From Actinocorallia populi (GTDB lineage: Bacteria > Actinomycetota > Actinomycetes > Streptosporangiales > Streptosporangiaceae), in NCBI RefSeq assembly GCF_002995495.1, contig NZ_PVZV01000012.1, positions 174,495 to 238,494 of the forward strand: 64,000 nt of DNA, read 5' to 3'. Below, one piece after another: positions 8,738-17,165 of the stretch. The notes under the pieces were generated by a model. The model was not told where the DNA came from, did no database searches, and saw nothing but the letters and a program-made list of their open reading frames with translations. Both the position numbers and the translations under genes were made by a program. Numbering within the stretch: position 1 is the stretch's first letter; each line of letters starts with the position of its first letter.

Positions 8738-9979
8738 ATGCCCGTCGACGTCCCCCTCAACGCGCCCACCCGCCAGGCGCGCCTGGCCCGCGCCGCCGTG
8801 GCCGCGCTGTTCCTCACCAACGGCGCCGTGTTCTTCAACGTGGTCCCGCGTTACCCGCAGATCAAGGCGGACCTCGACCTGAGCAACGCCACCCTGGGTG
8901 TCGCGCTCGCCGCGTTCCCGCTCGGCGCGCTGCTGGCCGGGCTCCTCGCGGCCGCCGCGATCCGCCGGTTCCGCTCCTCGCGCGTGGCGGCGCTCGGGAT
9001 CGTGCTGCTCGCCGCCACGACACTGGCCATCCCCGTCGCGCCGAACTGGATCGTGTTCGCCGCCGTGCTGTTCGTCGTGGGCGCCCTCGACTCGATCATC
9101 GACGTCGCCCAGAACGCGCACGGCCTGCGGGTGCAGCGCCTCTACGGGCGCTCCATCCTCAACTCGCTGCACGGCGTGTGGAGCATCGGCGCGGTCCTGG
9201 GCGGCCTGATGGGCGCGGCCGCCGCCGGTCTGCGCATTCCCCTCGCGGTCCACCTGGGCGTCTCCGCGGCCCTGTTCAGCCTCATCGCCCTCGTCGCCTA
9301 CCGGTTCCTGCTGCCCGGCCCCGAAGACGCCGAACGCCCCGCCGAAGCCCAGAACCTCGCCGCCGCCGACGGACACGCGGCGGCCCCGCCCGCCCGCGGC
9401 GAAGGCCGTCGCGCCTTCACCGGCGCGGCGGTGCGGATGCTCGCGGCGCTCGGCGTGCTGGCCGCCTGCGGCGCGCTCGTCGAGGACGCAGGAGCGTCCT
9501 GGGGCGCCATCTACCTCAGCGACGACCTGCACGCCGACGCCGCCACCGCGGGCCTGGCCGTCGTGGCGCTCCAGACCGCCATGACCGTCGGACGCCTCAC
9601 CGGCGACCGCGTCGTGGACCGCTTCGGCCCGCGCGCCGTCACCCGCGCCGGCGGGCTCCTCGCCGCTCTCGGCATGGGCGCCGCCCTGGCCGTGCCGTCC
9701 GTGGGGACCGCGCTGGCCGGGTTCGCCCTGGCGGGTCTCGGCGTCGCCACCCTCGTCCCCGCGGCCATGCACGCCGCCGACGAGCTGCCCGGACTACCCC
9801 CGGGCACCGGCCTGACCATCGTCAGCTGGCTGCTGCGCGGAGGTTTCCTGCTCTCCCCGCCCCTCGTCGGATTCGTCTCCGACCTCACCAGCCTGCGCAT
9901 CGGCCTGCTGTCCGTCGTCCTGGCCGGCGTCACCACCGCCCTCCTCGCCCGCACCCTGACGAACCGCACATCCGCTTAG
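8738..9979 (+). CDS. MFS transporter
   Basis: 413 residues with about twelve membrane segments. The two halves are separated by a hydrophilic Ala/Pro-rich loop (near residues 205-230). The protein starts ARLARAAVAALFLTNGAVFF and has a first-half MFS-like loop RRFRSSRVAALG and a second-half RLTGDRVVDRFG motif. It resembles the YbjJ/fucose-permease-like branch. GGAAG precedes the ATG by 5 bases. Third gene of the acetyltransferase-TetR operon; the cargo is unknown, likely a compound sensed by the TetR. Confidence 0.9.
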   Translation: MPVDVPLNAPTRQARLARAAVAALFLTNGAVFFNVVPRYPQIKADLDLSNATLGVALAAFPLGALLAGLLAAAAIRRFRSSRVAALGIVLLAATTLAIPVAPNWIVFAAVLFVVGALDSIIDVAQNAHGLRVQRLYGRSILNSLHGVWSIGAVLGGLMGAAAAGLRIPLAVHLGVSAALFSLIALVAYRFLLPGPEDAERPAEAQNLAAADGHAAAPPARGEGRRAFTGAAVRMLAALGVLAACGALVEDAGASWGAIYLSDDLHADAATAGLAVVALQTAMTVGRLTGDRVVDRFGPRAVTRAGGLLAALGMGAALAVPSVGTALAGFALAGLGVATLVPAAMHAADELPGLPPGTGLTIVSWLLRGGFLLSPPLVGFVSDLTSLRIGLLSVVLAGVTTALLARTLTNRTSA

Positions 9980-10012
9980 GCGAAGCCCTCGAGCCGCCGG
10001 CGCGGCCCGGCT

Positions 10013-10591
10013 TCAGGCGCGGGTGAAGACACGGCCGATGGAGACGGTGTAGCCCCGGTGCTTGTAGGACGAGAAGAACTTGAGGGTCTTGCCGGAGCAG
10101 CTGAAGGAGGACTTCACCGGGACGAAGGACTCCGGCGTGCCGGTGCGCAGGCTCTTGGCCAGTTTCCACTTGCTCAGGTTCTCGTGTTCCGGCCACGTCC
10201 GGGTGTTGGCGCCGGTGGCGTCGCCGGTCGCGGTCCTGGGCTTCAGGACGACGGAACCCTTCTTGGCTCCCCGCACCGTCGCCTTGACGCTGAGCTTCTT
10301 GGCGTACTTCACCTGGCTCCTGAAGCTGGGGTCACCGAGGTTGTAACCGATGAGCTCTTCCTTCGTGGACTTGTTGAAGTCGTAAGCGAGCGACGTTCGG
10401 CTGACCGTCAGCCGCACCCCCTTCAACCCGCTCCCGTGGGTCTCCGCGCCCGCTCCCTGGATGAGCATGGTGTAGGAGGTGCTCTTCCACTTGCCGAGTA
10501 CGCAGGACTTCGCGGCCTCGGCGGGGGAGGCCGCCACGACCGACGCGGATGCGAGGGTTCCCGCCAGGATGACCTTCGACGCAACAGACAT
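10013..10591 (-). CDS. secreted hypothetical protein
   Basis: 192 residues with a Sec signal peptide (AGTLASASVVAASPAEA, cleavage probably after residue 27). The mature part is basic and rich in beta-prone Ser/Thr/Val. Two Cys (SCVLGKW near 29-30 and SFSCSGKTLKFF near 162-170) could form a disulfide bond linking the two ends. GGAGG lies 7 bases before the ATG. I do not recognise the family; an extracellular beta-sheet protein is the best description. Its 3' end faces the MFS gene. Confidence 0.75.
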   Translation of the reverse strand: MSVASKVILAGTLASASVVAASPAEAAKSCVLGKWKSTSYTMLIQGAGAETHGSGLKGVRLTVSRTSLAYDFNKSTKEELIGYNLGDPSFRSQVKYAKKLSVKATVRGAKKGSVVLKPRTATGDATGANTRTWPEHENLSKWKLAKSLRTGTPESFVPVKSSFSCSGKTLKFFSSYKHRGYTVSIGRVFTRA

Positions 10592-10746
10592 GTCACTACC
10601 TCCGTTGGGGGGAGTACAACGTAGCCTCAGGAGGCACGTAAGAGCACGGCCCGCCCGAGGCCGGGACAGGACATGCGGGATCCCGGTCCCGGGGTCAGGG
10701 TCGCCGGCGCCTGCTGTTCTTCCGGGTCGTCCCGCGGGTCAGGGCC

Positions 10747-10752
10747 TATGAT
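10747..10752 (+). promoter_or_regulatory. -10 element of leaderless lexA-like gene
   Basis: TATGAT is a near-perfect -10 hexamer ending six bases before the GTG at 10759, and no Shine-Dalgarno sequence precedes that GTG. This is the usual layout of a leaderless actinobacterial transcript. I see no CGAAC-N4-GTTCG SOS box in the 167 bp upstream. Confidence 0.55.
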
Positions 10753-10758
10753 CGGCCG

Positions 10759-11421
10759 GTGAGCGCCTACGACGAGTCCGACCTGTTCGAACACCTGGAC
10801 GCGGCGGGTCTGCCGGTGCGGCAGCAGCAGATCCTGGTCGTGATCCGGGACTGGGCCGCCCGGCACGGGTACGCGCCGAGCCTGCGGCAGATCGGCGACG
10901 CGGTGGGGCTGCGGTCGTCGTCCTCGGTGTCGCGGCATCTGGCGAGCCTGGAGGAGCGGGGCTTCCTGCGGCGCGGCGCGAGCGTGTCGCGGCCGATCGA
11001 CGTGCGGGCGTTCCTGCCGGCCGCCCGGCCGTCGGAGCCGGACGGCGACTCGGTGGTCGTGCCGATGGTCGGCGACATCGCCGCGGGCGTCCCGATCGCG
11101 GCGGACGAGCACGTCGACGACCTGCTGAGGCTGCCCCGCGGGCTGACCGGCCGCGGAACGGTGTTCGGGCTGCGGGTGCGCGGGGACTCGATGATCGACG
11201 CGGCGATCTGCGACGGCGACACCGTCGTGGTGCGCCGGCAGCAGGAGGCCCACTCGGGGCAGATCGTGGCCGCGATGATCGACGGGGAGGCCACGGTCAA
11301 GGTGTACCGGCGCCGCGACGGCCACGTCCTGCTCGAGCCCCGCAACCCCGCCTATGAGGTGATCGACGGCGATCGGGCGGCCGTGCTGGGCGTCGTCGTG
11401 TCGGTCCTGCGCACCCTCTGA
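10759..11421 (+). CDS. lexA: LexA-type repressor
   Basis: 220 residues with full LexA layout. The N-terminal winged helix (GYAPSLRQIGDAVGLRSSSS near 36-55) is followed by the Ala-Gly autocleavage site in DIAAGVPIA near 110. The S24 protease core has the nucleophile Ser in RGDSMIDAAI near 144 and the general-base Lys in ATVKVYRR near 181. It should repress SOS-type promoters and self-cleave with RecA. The GTG start is leaderless. No SOS box is visible in front of it, so it may be a second LexA-like regulator, not the main one. Confidence 0.9.
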   Translation: MSAYDESDLFEHLDAAGLPVRQQQILVVIRDWAARHGYAPSLRQIGDAVGLRSSSSVSRHLASLEERGFLRRGASVSRPIDVRAFLPAARPSEPDGDSVVVPMVGDIAAGVPIAADEHVDDLLRLPRGLTGRGTVFGLRVRGDSMIDAAICDGDTVVVRRQQEAHSGQIVAAMIDGEATVKVYRRRDGHVLLEPRNPAYEVIDGDRAAVLGVVVSVLRTL

Positions 11422-11430
11422 CGCCGTCCG

Positions 11431-11811
11431 CTACCTCCATCCTCCATAGGGGACGGTGAGGATCTCCATGCTGTGACCGTTGGGGTCGTTGAAGTACAGA
11501 CCCCGGCCGCCGTCGCGGCGGTTGATCTCACCGGCTCCGCTGCCGTCGGGGTTGGCATGGTACGCGACCGCCTCCTGCCTGATCCGGGCGAAGATGGCGT
11601 CGAACTCCTCCTCCGACACCAGGAACGCGCAGTGGTGCCACCGGAAGTCCTGGGAGTCCATGTAGTCGAGCGTGACGCCGTTGCCGGTCGTGACCGGCAC
11701 GAACGGCCCCGTCTGTGCGCCCGCCTCCACGCCGAGCATGCGGGCGAGGAACTCCGCGGAGCTCTTCTTGTCCCGCGCGGGGATGATGATGTGGTCGAGC
11801 AGTACCGCCAT
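11431..11811 (-). CDS. VOC (glyoxalase/bleomycin-resistance) family protein
   Basis: 126 residues forming one vicinal-oxygen-chelate unit: LDHIIIPARDKKSSAEFLAR at the start, HHCAFLVSEEEFDAIFARI in the middle and GRGLYFNDPNGHSMEILT at the end, with the usual His and Glu metal ligands. The ATG at 11811 has GGAGG about 9 bases upstream, so the longer Arg-rich N-terminal frame is probably not translated. Such proteins act as dioxygenases, lyases or drug-binding proteins; the substrate is unknown. Confidence 0.85.
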   Translation of the reverse strand: MAVLLDHIIIPARDKKSSAEFLARMLGVEAGAQTGPFVPVTTGNGVTLDYMDSQDFRWHHCAFLVSEEEFDAIFARIRQEAVAYHANPDGSGAGEINRRDGGRGLYFNDPNGHSMEILTVPYGGWR

Positions 11812-11890
11812 GTCGTTCTCCCTCCGTCGTCGCCTCCGAGTCTGCAACTTCAAGCAAGGTTGAAGTCAACCCCGGACGCTCCGCCACGTT

Positions 11891-13375
11891 CTAGGGGCCG
11901 TCGACGCCCGGCACGTCCGGTGCCGGGCGCCGGTCCGTCCGGCCGGGGATGCGGGCCACGAGGAACGCGCAGGCCAGGGCGGCGAGGGCGAAGATCCAGA
12001 AGCTGAGCCGGTAGCCCGACAGGAGGGCGTCGCGGACCGCCGCCGATGGCCGGTCATCCGCGCTCGCGTAGAGGACGTGCCCGTCGCCCGGGGCCAGGCG
12101 GGAGGAGACGACGGCGAGGCAGATGGCGGGGCTGAGCGAGACTCCGAGGAAGTGGACGGTGAGGCGCACGCCGTTGACCACGCCGAGCCTTTCGGCGGGG
12201 ACGCCCATGATGAGCATCGTGGTGTTGGCGGTGTAGAAGACGCCGCCGCCTGCGGACACCAGCACCATCGCGGTGGCGATCAGCCAGTAGGGCGTGTCCT
12301 CGGCCAGGGAGACCGCCAGGAGGGCCAGGCCCGCCGCGGCCGCGGCGGTGCCCCACACCGCGATGCGGTGGGGAGGGAAGCGCGACCCCAGCCTGCCGCT
12401 GACGGGCGGGGCGATCATCCCGGCCAGGGGTCCGGCGAGGACGGCGAGCCCCGCCTGGACGGTGGACATGCCCTGCACGTTCTGCAGGTACAGCGCCAGG
12501 AGGAACGCCATGCCGACCGAGCCGACGGCGCTCAGCGGCGCGGCGAGGTTGCCGAGCACGAACGCGCGCGTCGAGAACAGGCCCGGGTCGATCAGCGGGG
12601 ACCGGGACCGCCGCTGGTGCGCGGCGAAGACGACGAACAGCAGCGGGCAGAGCACCAGCGGCACCAGCCGCGGCGCGTCGAGCCAGCTCCCGGAACCGGC
12701 CTGCGAGACGACCAGGACGAGGAGGGCGAGCCAGCCGGTCAGCAGCGCTGCGCCGGCCGTGTCGATCGGGTCGCGGGAGGAGGCCGCGGCGCGGGGCAGG
12801 CAGTACGCGCCCCACGCGAGGGCCGCGACGCCGACCGGGACGTCCAGGAGGAACACCCACTGCCAGCCGAACGTGTCGGCGAGGTAGCCGCCCAGGGACG
12901 GGCCGAGGAGCGGGGCCACCGCCAGCGCGCCCAGGTACACGCCCATGCTCTGGCTCAGGCGCTCCCTCGGCACGGCGGCGGCGATGAGAGCCGTGCCGTT
13001 GGCCATGGCCATGGCCGCGGCGATCCCCTGCAGCGTCCGCAGGGCGATGAGCACCTCGATGGTCGGCGCCGAGGCCGCCGCCAGGCTCGCCAGGGTGAAC
13101 AGGGCGATCCCCGACAGGTACACCTTGCGCCGGTCGAAGCGGTCGGCGAGCCTGCCGCACACGACCAGCAGGGACGTCTGGACCAGCATGAACCCCAGCA
13201 CGACCCAGGTCGCCGCCAGCGGCCCGGCCTCGTAGTGCCCGGCGATGAGCGGAAGAGCGATGTTGAGGACGGTGCCGCTGAGCACGAGCATCGTCGTCCC
13301 CAGGCTCACCGTCGCCACGATCTGCCAGGTGCCGGAGGCCGTCGGCGCGGCGGTGTTGTCGCGTGCGGAGACCAG
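11891..13375 (-). CDS. DHA2-family MFS drug transporter, probable CTG start
   Basis: About 494 residues and 14 membrane segments, with the DHA2 first segment SLGTTMLVLSGTVLNIALP, motif A GRLADRFDRRKV and motif C GPSLGGYLAD. It is a likely proton-driven exporter. The obvious GTG at 13318 has no ribosome site and cuts the conserved N-terminus short. A CTG at 13375 has AGGAGG exactly five bases upstream and adds the conserved Trp of the family start (TWQIVATVSLG), so I place the start there. A 12-bp palindrome overlaps its promoter, but no regulator gene is adjacent. Confidence 0.85.
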   Translation of the reverse strand: MVSARDNTAAPTASGTWQIVATVSLGTTMLVLSGTVLNIALPLIAGHYEAGPLAATWVVLGFMLVQTSLLVVCGRLADRFDRRKVYLSGIALFTLASLAAASAPTIEVLIALRTLQGIAAAMAMANGTALIAAAVPRERLSQSMGVYLGALAVAPLLGPSLGGYLADTFGWQWVFLLDVPVGVAALAWGAYCLPRAAASSRDPIDTAGAALLTGWLALLVLVVSQAGSGSWLDAPRLVPLVLCPLLFVVFAAHQRRSRSPLIDPGLFSTRAFVLGNLAAPLSAVGSVGMAFLLALYLQNVQGMSTVQAGLAVLAGPLAGMIAPPVSGRLGSRFPPHRIAVWGTAAAAAGLALLAVSLAEDTPYWLIATAMVLVSAGGGVFYTANTTMLIMGVPAERLGVVNGVRLTVHFLGVSLSPAICLAVVSSRLAPGDGHVLYASADDRPSAAVRDALLSGYRLSFWIFALAALACAFLVARIPGRTDRRPAPDVPGVDGP

Positions 13376-13433
13376 CGGAACCTCCTGGTGACGGTCGCGC
13401 CGTGAGGGGGGACGACATACGCTTTGCCGGGAT

Positions 13434-13445
13434 TATTCTAGAATA
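13434..13445. promoter_or_regulatory. palindromic operator upstream of DHA2 exporter
   Basis: TATTCTAGAATA is a perfect 12-bp palindrome 59 bp upstream of the proposed CTG start. On the minus strand it contains TAGAAT, a plausible -10 hexamer, so a bound protein would block transcription. TetR or MarR regulators use sites of this type. No regulator gene of either family is adjacent. Confidence 0.5.
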
Positions 13446-13542
13446 GCGTTCTGGTCTGGTCGCCCCGGCGCGTGCGGCGTCCTTCCTCTCCGCACGGCGC
13501 GCGACCGCGATCCCGGCCCCGGGCGCGGACCCCTTCCGCCCG

Positions 13543-13908
13543 TCAGGGGTGCGTCAGGACGTGGACCTCGTCGTCGAGCGGCGCCCCGCGCTCGTCCGTC
13601 CACTGGTACTCCAGGGTGTGCCCGAGACCCCGTTCGACGCAGAGCGCGTGCAGCGCGCCGAAGAGGGCGTGCGCCTCCTCCGGCCCGACCGCCGCCGTCC
13701 CCGACACCAGCGCGCAAGGACGGGAGAGGCCCAGCGCCTCCTGCGCGTACACCTCGACCGTCCTGTCCTCGTGGTGGACCTCCCACCCCAGCAGCCGGAT
13801 CCGCAGTCGCAGTCGCAGCCCCACCCCCAGCCAGACGCCTAGCACCTCCGCCACCGGCTCCTCTTCACCGGTGTCCAGACTTCCGCAGAACTCGATCACC
13901 TTCCCCAT
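13543..13908 (-). CDS. hypothetical protein
   Basis: 121 residues from the ATG at 13908; earlier starts in the same frame give an Arg-rich, unlikely N-terminus. It begins MGKVIEFCGSLDTGEEEPV and contains an alternating VGLRLRLRIRLLGWEV strand followed by EVYAQEALGL and EYQWTDERGAP segments, so it looks like a small mixed alpha/beta protein. I do not recognise it. The ribosome site is weak. Confidence 0.6.
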   Translation of the reverse strand: MGKVIEFCGSLDTGEEEPVAEVLGVWLGVGLRLRLRIRLLGWEVHHEDRTVEVYAQEALGLSRPCALVSGTAAVGPEEAHALFGALHALCVERGLGHTLEYQWTDERGAPLDDEVHVLTHP

Positions 13909-14204
13909 GCGCTGGATCGTAGATCCCCGGAACGATGCCGTACCGGCCGAGAACCCCCGGTGCGCCCCGGCATCCGGAACGACGGAAACGCTGTGGCGAA
14001 GAAGGGGGTCATGCCCGGGGCGGCGGCGCGATCGTGTTCGCGCAGGGGACGCCCAGGAGGCGCAGATCTCCTGGACGACCAAGCCCACCTGCGGGGTCAC
14101 AGGGCGGCGCTTTCCCTCAGGACGGGCGGCCCGTTAGGGGAATCTCACCGTGGCGCGCACGGGAGCGGGCTGAGAGCCTCGTCTCTCCTTGAAAGGCTGG
14201 CGGG
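13909..14204. other. intergenic region upstream of FxLD-type methyltransferase
   Basis: No convincing gene. One frame from about 14052 to 14137 reads AQISWTTKPTCGVTG, which has the Ser/Thr/Cys content of a lanthipeptide core, but no in-frame start codon or FxLD leader lies upstream. GAAAGG lies just before the methyltransferase ATG. Confidence 0.4.
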
Positions 14205-15449
14205 ATGGACGCCACTACCGGCGGGGCCCGCTCCGCCTCCGCTGAAGATCTCCGTACCGCGATGGTCGAACGGCTCCGCGGGAGCGGGTTCCTCTCCGAG
14301 CGGGTCGCTACGGCGATGCTCGAAGTCCCGCGCCACGCCTACGTGCCCGAAGTGGAACCGGCCGCCGCCTACGCTCCGTTCGAGGCGGTCGTCATCAAAC
14401 GCTCCGCCGAGGGCGCCGCACTCAGCTCGGCCTCGGCTCCCTGGGTCGTCGCACGCATGCTCCACCAGGCTCTGCCCGCCCCCGGCGCCCGTGTCCTCGA
14501 GGTGGGTGCAGGGACGGGTTACAACGCGGCACTGCTGGCCGAACTCGTCGGTCCGACCGGCTCGGTGACCACGATCGACCACGACCCCGAGGTCGTCGAC
14601 CGCGCCAGGCGGGCACTGGCGGGTCACGGCCGGGTCGCCGTGGTCCACGGGGACGGAGCGTACGGGTACGCCCCGCATGCTCCCTACGACATGATCACCG
14701 TGACGGCAGGGGCTTATGACGTGCACCGCGCGTGGGTGGAGCAGCTGGCGCCCGGCGGGCGGATCGTGGTGCCGTTGCAATGTCTGCCCTGGCACATGAC
14801 GGTCGCTTTCGAACGGGAAGACGACGGGGTGCTGCGGAGCGTGGACACGGCCACCGCGGGGTTCATCCCGCTGGCGGGAGCGGGTGCGCCGACCGGCGGC
14901 ACCGCATGCATCGGCCTTGAGGAGCCGCTGCTTCGCCTGCACGATGCGAAAGCCGACGGTGCCGCGCTGAGGGACGCTCTGGAGTACCCGCCCGTCCTGC
15001 GCTGGACGGAGGTCGTGGTCGAGGACGAACCCGGCTGGAACCACCTGTACCTGTGGCTGATGGCCGAGATCGGCGACCAGGGACTGTGCAAGTTCAACCT
15101 CACCCCACGCGGCCAGGAGGAGAGAGCAGCACGAGTCCCGATGGAGTGGGGCGGGCTCGCCGTCCACTGCGGAGGTTCCTTCGCCTACCTCACCAACCGT
15201 GCCGCCGCCTCCGACGCCACGGCCGGTTCCCCGTTGGAACTCGCCTTCATCGCCCACGGGTCCGAAAGCGGGGAGCTCGCCGACCGGCTCGTAGCCCTGG
15301 TGCGCCGCTGGAACGACGGTCCCCGCTTCCGGCCCCGGCCGCGCATCGAAGCCCATCCCGCCGGTACCCCGGACGACTGCCTCGGGGGGCGTGTCGTTCT
15401 CGACCGGCCCGACCACCGCATCACCGTCGTCGCCGACGGTCCGGTTTGA
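14205..15449 (+). CDS. protein-isoaspartate-type methyltransferase, FxLD-system-like
   Basis: 414 residues. The first 200 form a PCMT/PIMT SAM-dependent methyltransferase: EVPRHAYVPEV near 44, VLEVGAGTGYNAALLAELVG near 98-117 (SAM loop), then MITVTAG. The last 200 residues form the extension found in methyltransferases annotated in FxLD and related RiPP systems, where they methylate Asp of a modified peptide. No lanthipeptide synthetase or clear precursor gene is adjacent, so it is either an orphan or acts on proteins. Confidence 0.8.
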   Translation: MDATTGGARSASAEDLRTAMVERLRGSGFLSERVATAMLEVPRHAYVPEVEPAAAYAPFEAVVIKRSAEGAALSSASAPWVVARMLHQALPAPGARVLEVGAGTGYNAALLAELVGPTGSVTTIDHDPEVVDRARRALAGHGRVAVVHGDGAYGYAPHAPYDMITVTAGAYDVHRAWVEQLAPGGRIVVPLQCLPWHMTVAFEREDDGVLRSVDTATAGFIPLAGAGAPTGGTACIGLEEPLLRLHDAKADGAALRDALEYPPVLRWTEVVVEDEPGWNHLYLWLMAEIGDQGLCKFNLTPRGQEERAARVPMEWGGLAVHCGGSFAYLTNRAAASDATAGSPLELAFIAHGSESGELADRLVALVRRWNDGPRFRPRPRIEAHPAGTPDDCLGGRVVLDRPDHRITVVADGPV

Positions 15450-15480
15450 ACGTGTGCCGCAGGGGCCGGGCGTCCGGATT

Positions 15481-16500
15481 TCAGTCCGCGCGGCGCCAGT
15501 CCTCGCCCCGGTGCTCGTCCAGCTCGGGAGCCGTTCCCCGTGTGGGGTTCGGCCGGTTCGTCATCCGCACCGGTCCTGTCCCGATGCCCCTCGCGCGGAA
15601 GTGCTCGTGCTCGAGCATCTCCTCCCGCGTCAGGACGGGCGCCACGGGCGCGCCCTCCCGTGACAGGCGCGCGACCGCCTCGTCCCGGGGGAGGGCCGCG
15701 ATCGCGTCGGCGATCTCCCCGTCGAGCTCCTTCAGCCGCTCGAACCGCTGCAGGAACGGGACGTCCGCGTGGCGTTCGAGTCCGAGCGCCCGGCAGGTCG
15801 CGGCCCACAGCGCCTGCTCGGAGACGACGCCGAGGGTGAGCGTGCGGCCGTCCTTCGTCGGGTAGATGCCGTATCCCGGGACGGGCGCGTCGGCATCGGT
15901 CATGACGGGCGACGTCTCGACCCAGTCGGCCAGGACGTCCGCCATGCCGAGGTCGATCCGCTCGCCGACGCCGGTCTCCCGGGCCTTCAGCACGGCGGCC
16001 GTGATCGCGAACGCCGCCATCGTCGCCGCCGCCATGTCGGCGACGGCCAGCTCTGCGCCCGCCGCCGTGGTGTCCTGGGGGAGGGCGCCCGCGTAGGCGC
16101 GGTAGTTCACGTCGTGCCCCGGCACGTCGGCCAGCGGCCCCTCGGCGCCGTAGCCGGAGATCGAGCAGTAGACGAGCGCGGGCGCGGCCTCCCGGAGCCG
16201 GGCGTACCCGACGCCGAGCCGGTCGGCGACGCCCGGCCGGAAGCCCTCGACGAACACCTCGGCGTCCGCCGCCAGTTCCAGGCAGCGTGCGAGCCCCGCC
16301 TCCGTCTTCAGGTCGAGTTCGACGCTGCGCTTGTGCCGGTTCAGCACGTCGAAGTGGTCGCGGAAGACGCGCATCGGCTCCCCGCCGGGCGGCTCGACCT
16401 TGACGATGTCCGCACCGAACCGTCCGAGCAGCTGCGTCGCGTACGGCCCCGGCCGCCACATCGTCAGATCCAGCACCCGCAGGCCGTCCAGAAGTCCCAT
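15481..16500 (-). CDS. CaiB/BaiF family CoA-transferase
   Basis: 339 residues of a class III CoA-transferase: GLRVLDLTMWRPGPYATQLL at the start, GADIVKVEPPGGEP, VFVEGFRPGVADRLGVGY, and the catalytic Asp in GHDVNYRAYAG near residue 129. These enzymes move CoA between carboxylic acids through an aspartyl-CoA thioester. At 339 residues it is somewhat short for the family (about 360-430). A CAAGC-N4-GCTTG dyad lies just upstream. Confidence 0.9.
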   Translation of the reverse strand: MGLLDGLRVLDLTMWRPGPYATQLLGRFGADIVKVEPPGGEPMRVFRDHFDVLNRHKRSVELDLKTEAGLARCLELAADAEVFVEGFRPGVADRLGVGYARLREAAPALVYCSISGYGAEGPLADVPGHDVNYRAYAGALPQDTTAAGAELAVADMAAATMAAFAITAAVLKARETGVGERIDLGMADVLADWVETSPVMTDADAPVPGYGIYPTKDGRTLTLGVVSEQALWAATCRALGLERHADVPFLQRFERLKELDGEIADAIAALPRDEAVARLSREGAPVAPVLTREEMLEHEHFRARGIGTGPVRMTNRPNPTRGTAPELDEHRGEDWRRAD

Positions 16501-16514
16501 GCCGCCACCTTACG

Positions 16515-16528
16515 CAAGCAACCGCTTG
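16515..16528. promoter_or_regulatory. CAAGC-N4-GCTTG operator
   Basis: CAAGCAACCGCTTG is a 14-bp dyad 15 bp upstream of the CoA-transferase ATG. TetR repressors of fatty-acid, steroid and acyl-CoA catabolism in actinobacteria (for example KstR2) use similar CAAG/CTTG half-sites. The regulator is not in the immediate neighbourhood, so control would be in trans. Confidence 0.45.
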
Positions 16529-16787
16529 GTCGGCCATTGGGGCCGGATCCTCCGCCGAAGACCCCGGCCACTCGCTCGCCGCGTCCGGCGCGGCGCCGGT
16601 GGCCCCGGATGCCGGTGCGGGGGGGCTGACGCGCAGGACTGAGGAACGGCGGGGGATCCGGCATGGTCGGCGCCTCCGTATCCGGCTTTGATCGGTGCCG
16701 TCGGAATGGCTAGCCTGATCGTTTTGCGGCCGGTGTCCGGGTTGCGACGAGCTGCTCGACCACGCCGCCACGGAAGGGGGACTGACG

Positions 16788-17105
16788 TTGGGCGCGGAAG
16801 AGGATTTCAAGCAGGTCGGCGCCGAGCTGGCCGACCTGGGCGTATGGGTCTCCGGCATGATGGGGAGGCCCGCGCTCAAAGATCGCGAGGGCAGGGTGTT
16901 CGCGAGCCTGCAGCGCGACCACGCGATGGTGTTCCGGCTGGTCGAGGGCACTCCCGAGCACACGGCCGCGCTCGAGCTGCCCGGGGCGTCCCTGTTCGAC
17001 CCCTCGGGGCGGGGCAGGGAGATCAAGGACTGGGTGGTCGTGCCCCACTCCTCGGCCGGGGAATGGACGGACCTGGCCGAGGCCGCCCTCAGCCGCCCGC
17101 GCTGA
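16788..17105 (+). CDS. TfoX N-terminal-domain-like / YjbR-type small protein
   Basis: 105 residues matching the compact TfoX/YjbR-like fold: GMMGRPALK, EGRVFASL, MVFRL, then ALELPGASLFDPSGRGREIK and DWVVVP near residues 65-85. Members of this fold are small and mostly uncharacterised; some regulate competence in Gammaproteobacteria, but a role here is unknown. The start is TTG, chosen for the GGAAGGGGG seven bases upstream. Confidence 0.7.
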   Translation: MGAEEDFKQVGAELADLGVWVSGMMGRPALKDREGRVFASLQRDHAMVFRLVEGTPEHTAALELPGASLFDPSGRGREIKDWVVVPHSSAGEWTDLAEAALSRPR

Positions 17106-17165
17106 TCGCCAGACCGCGCGGACGACCCTTCACCGCCGAGGACAAGGGGGGATACGTTCGATTTC

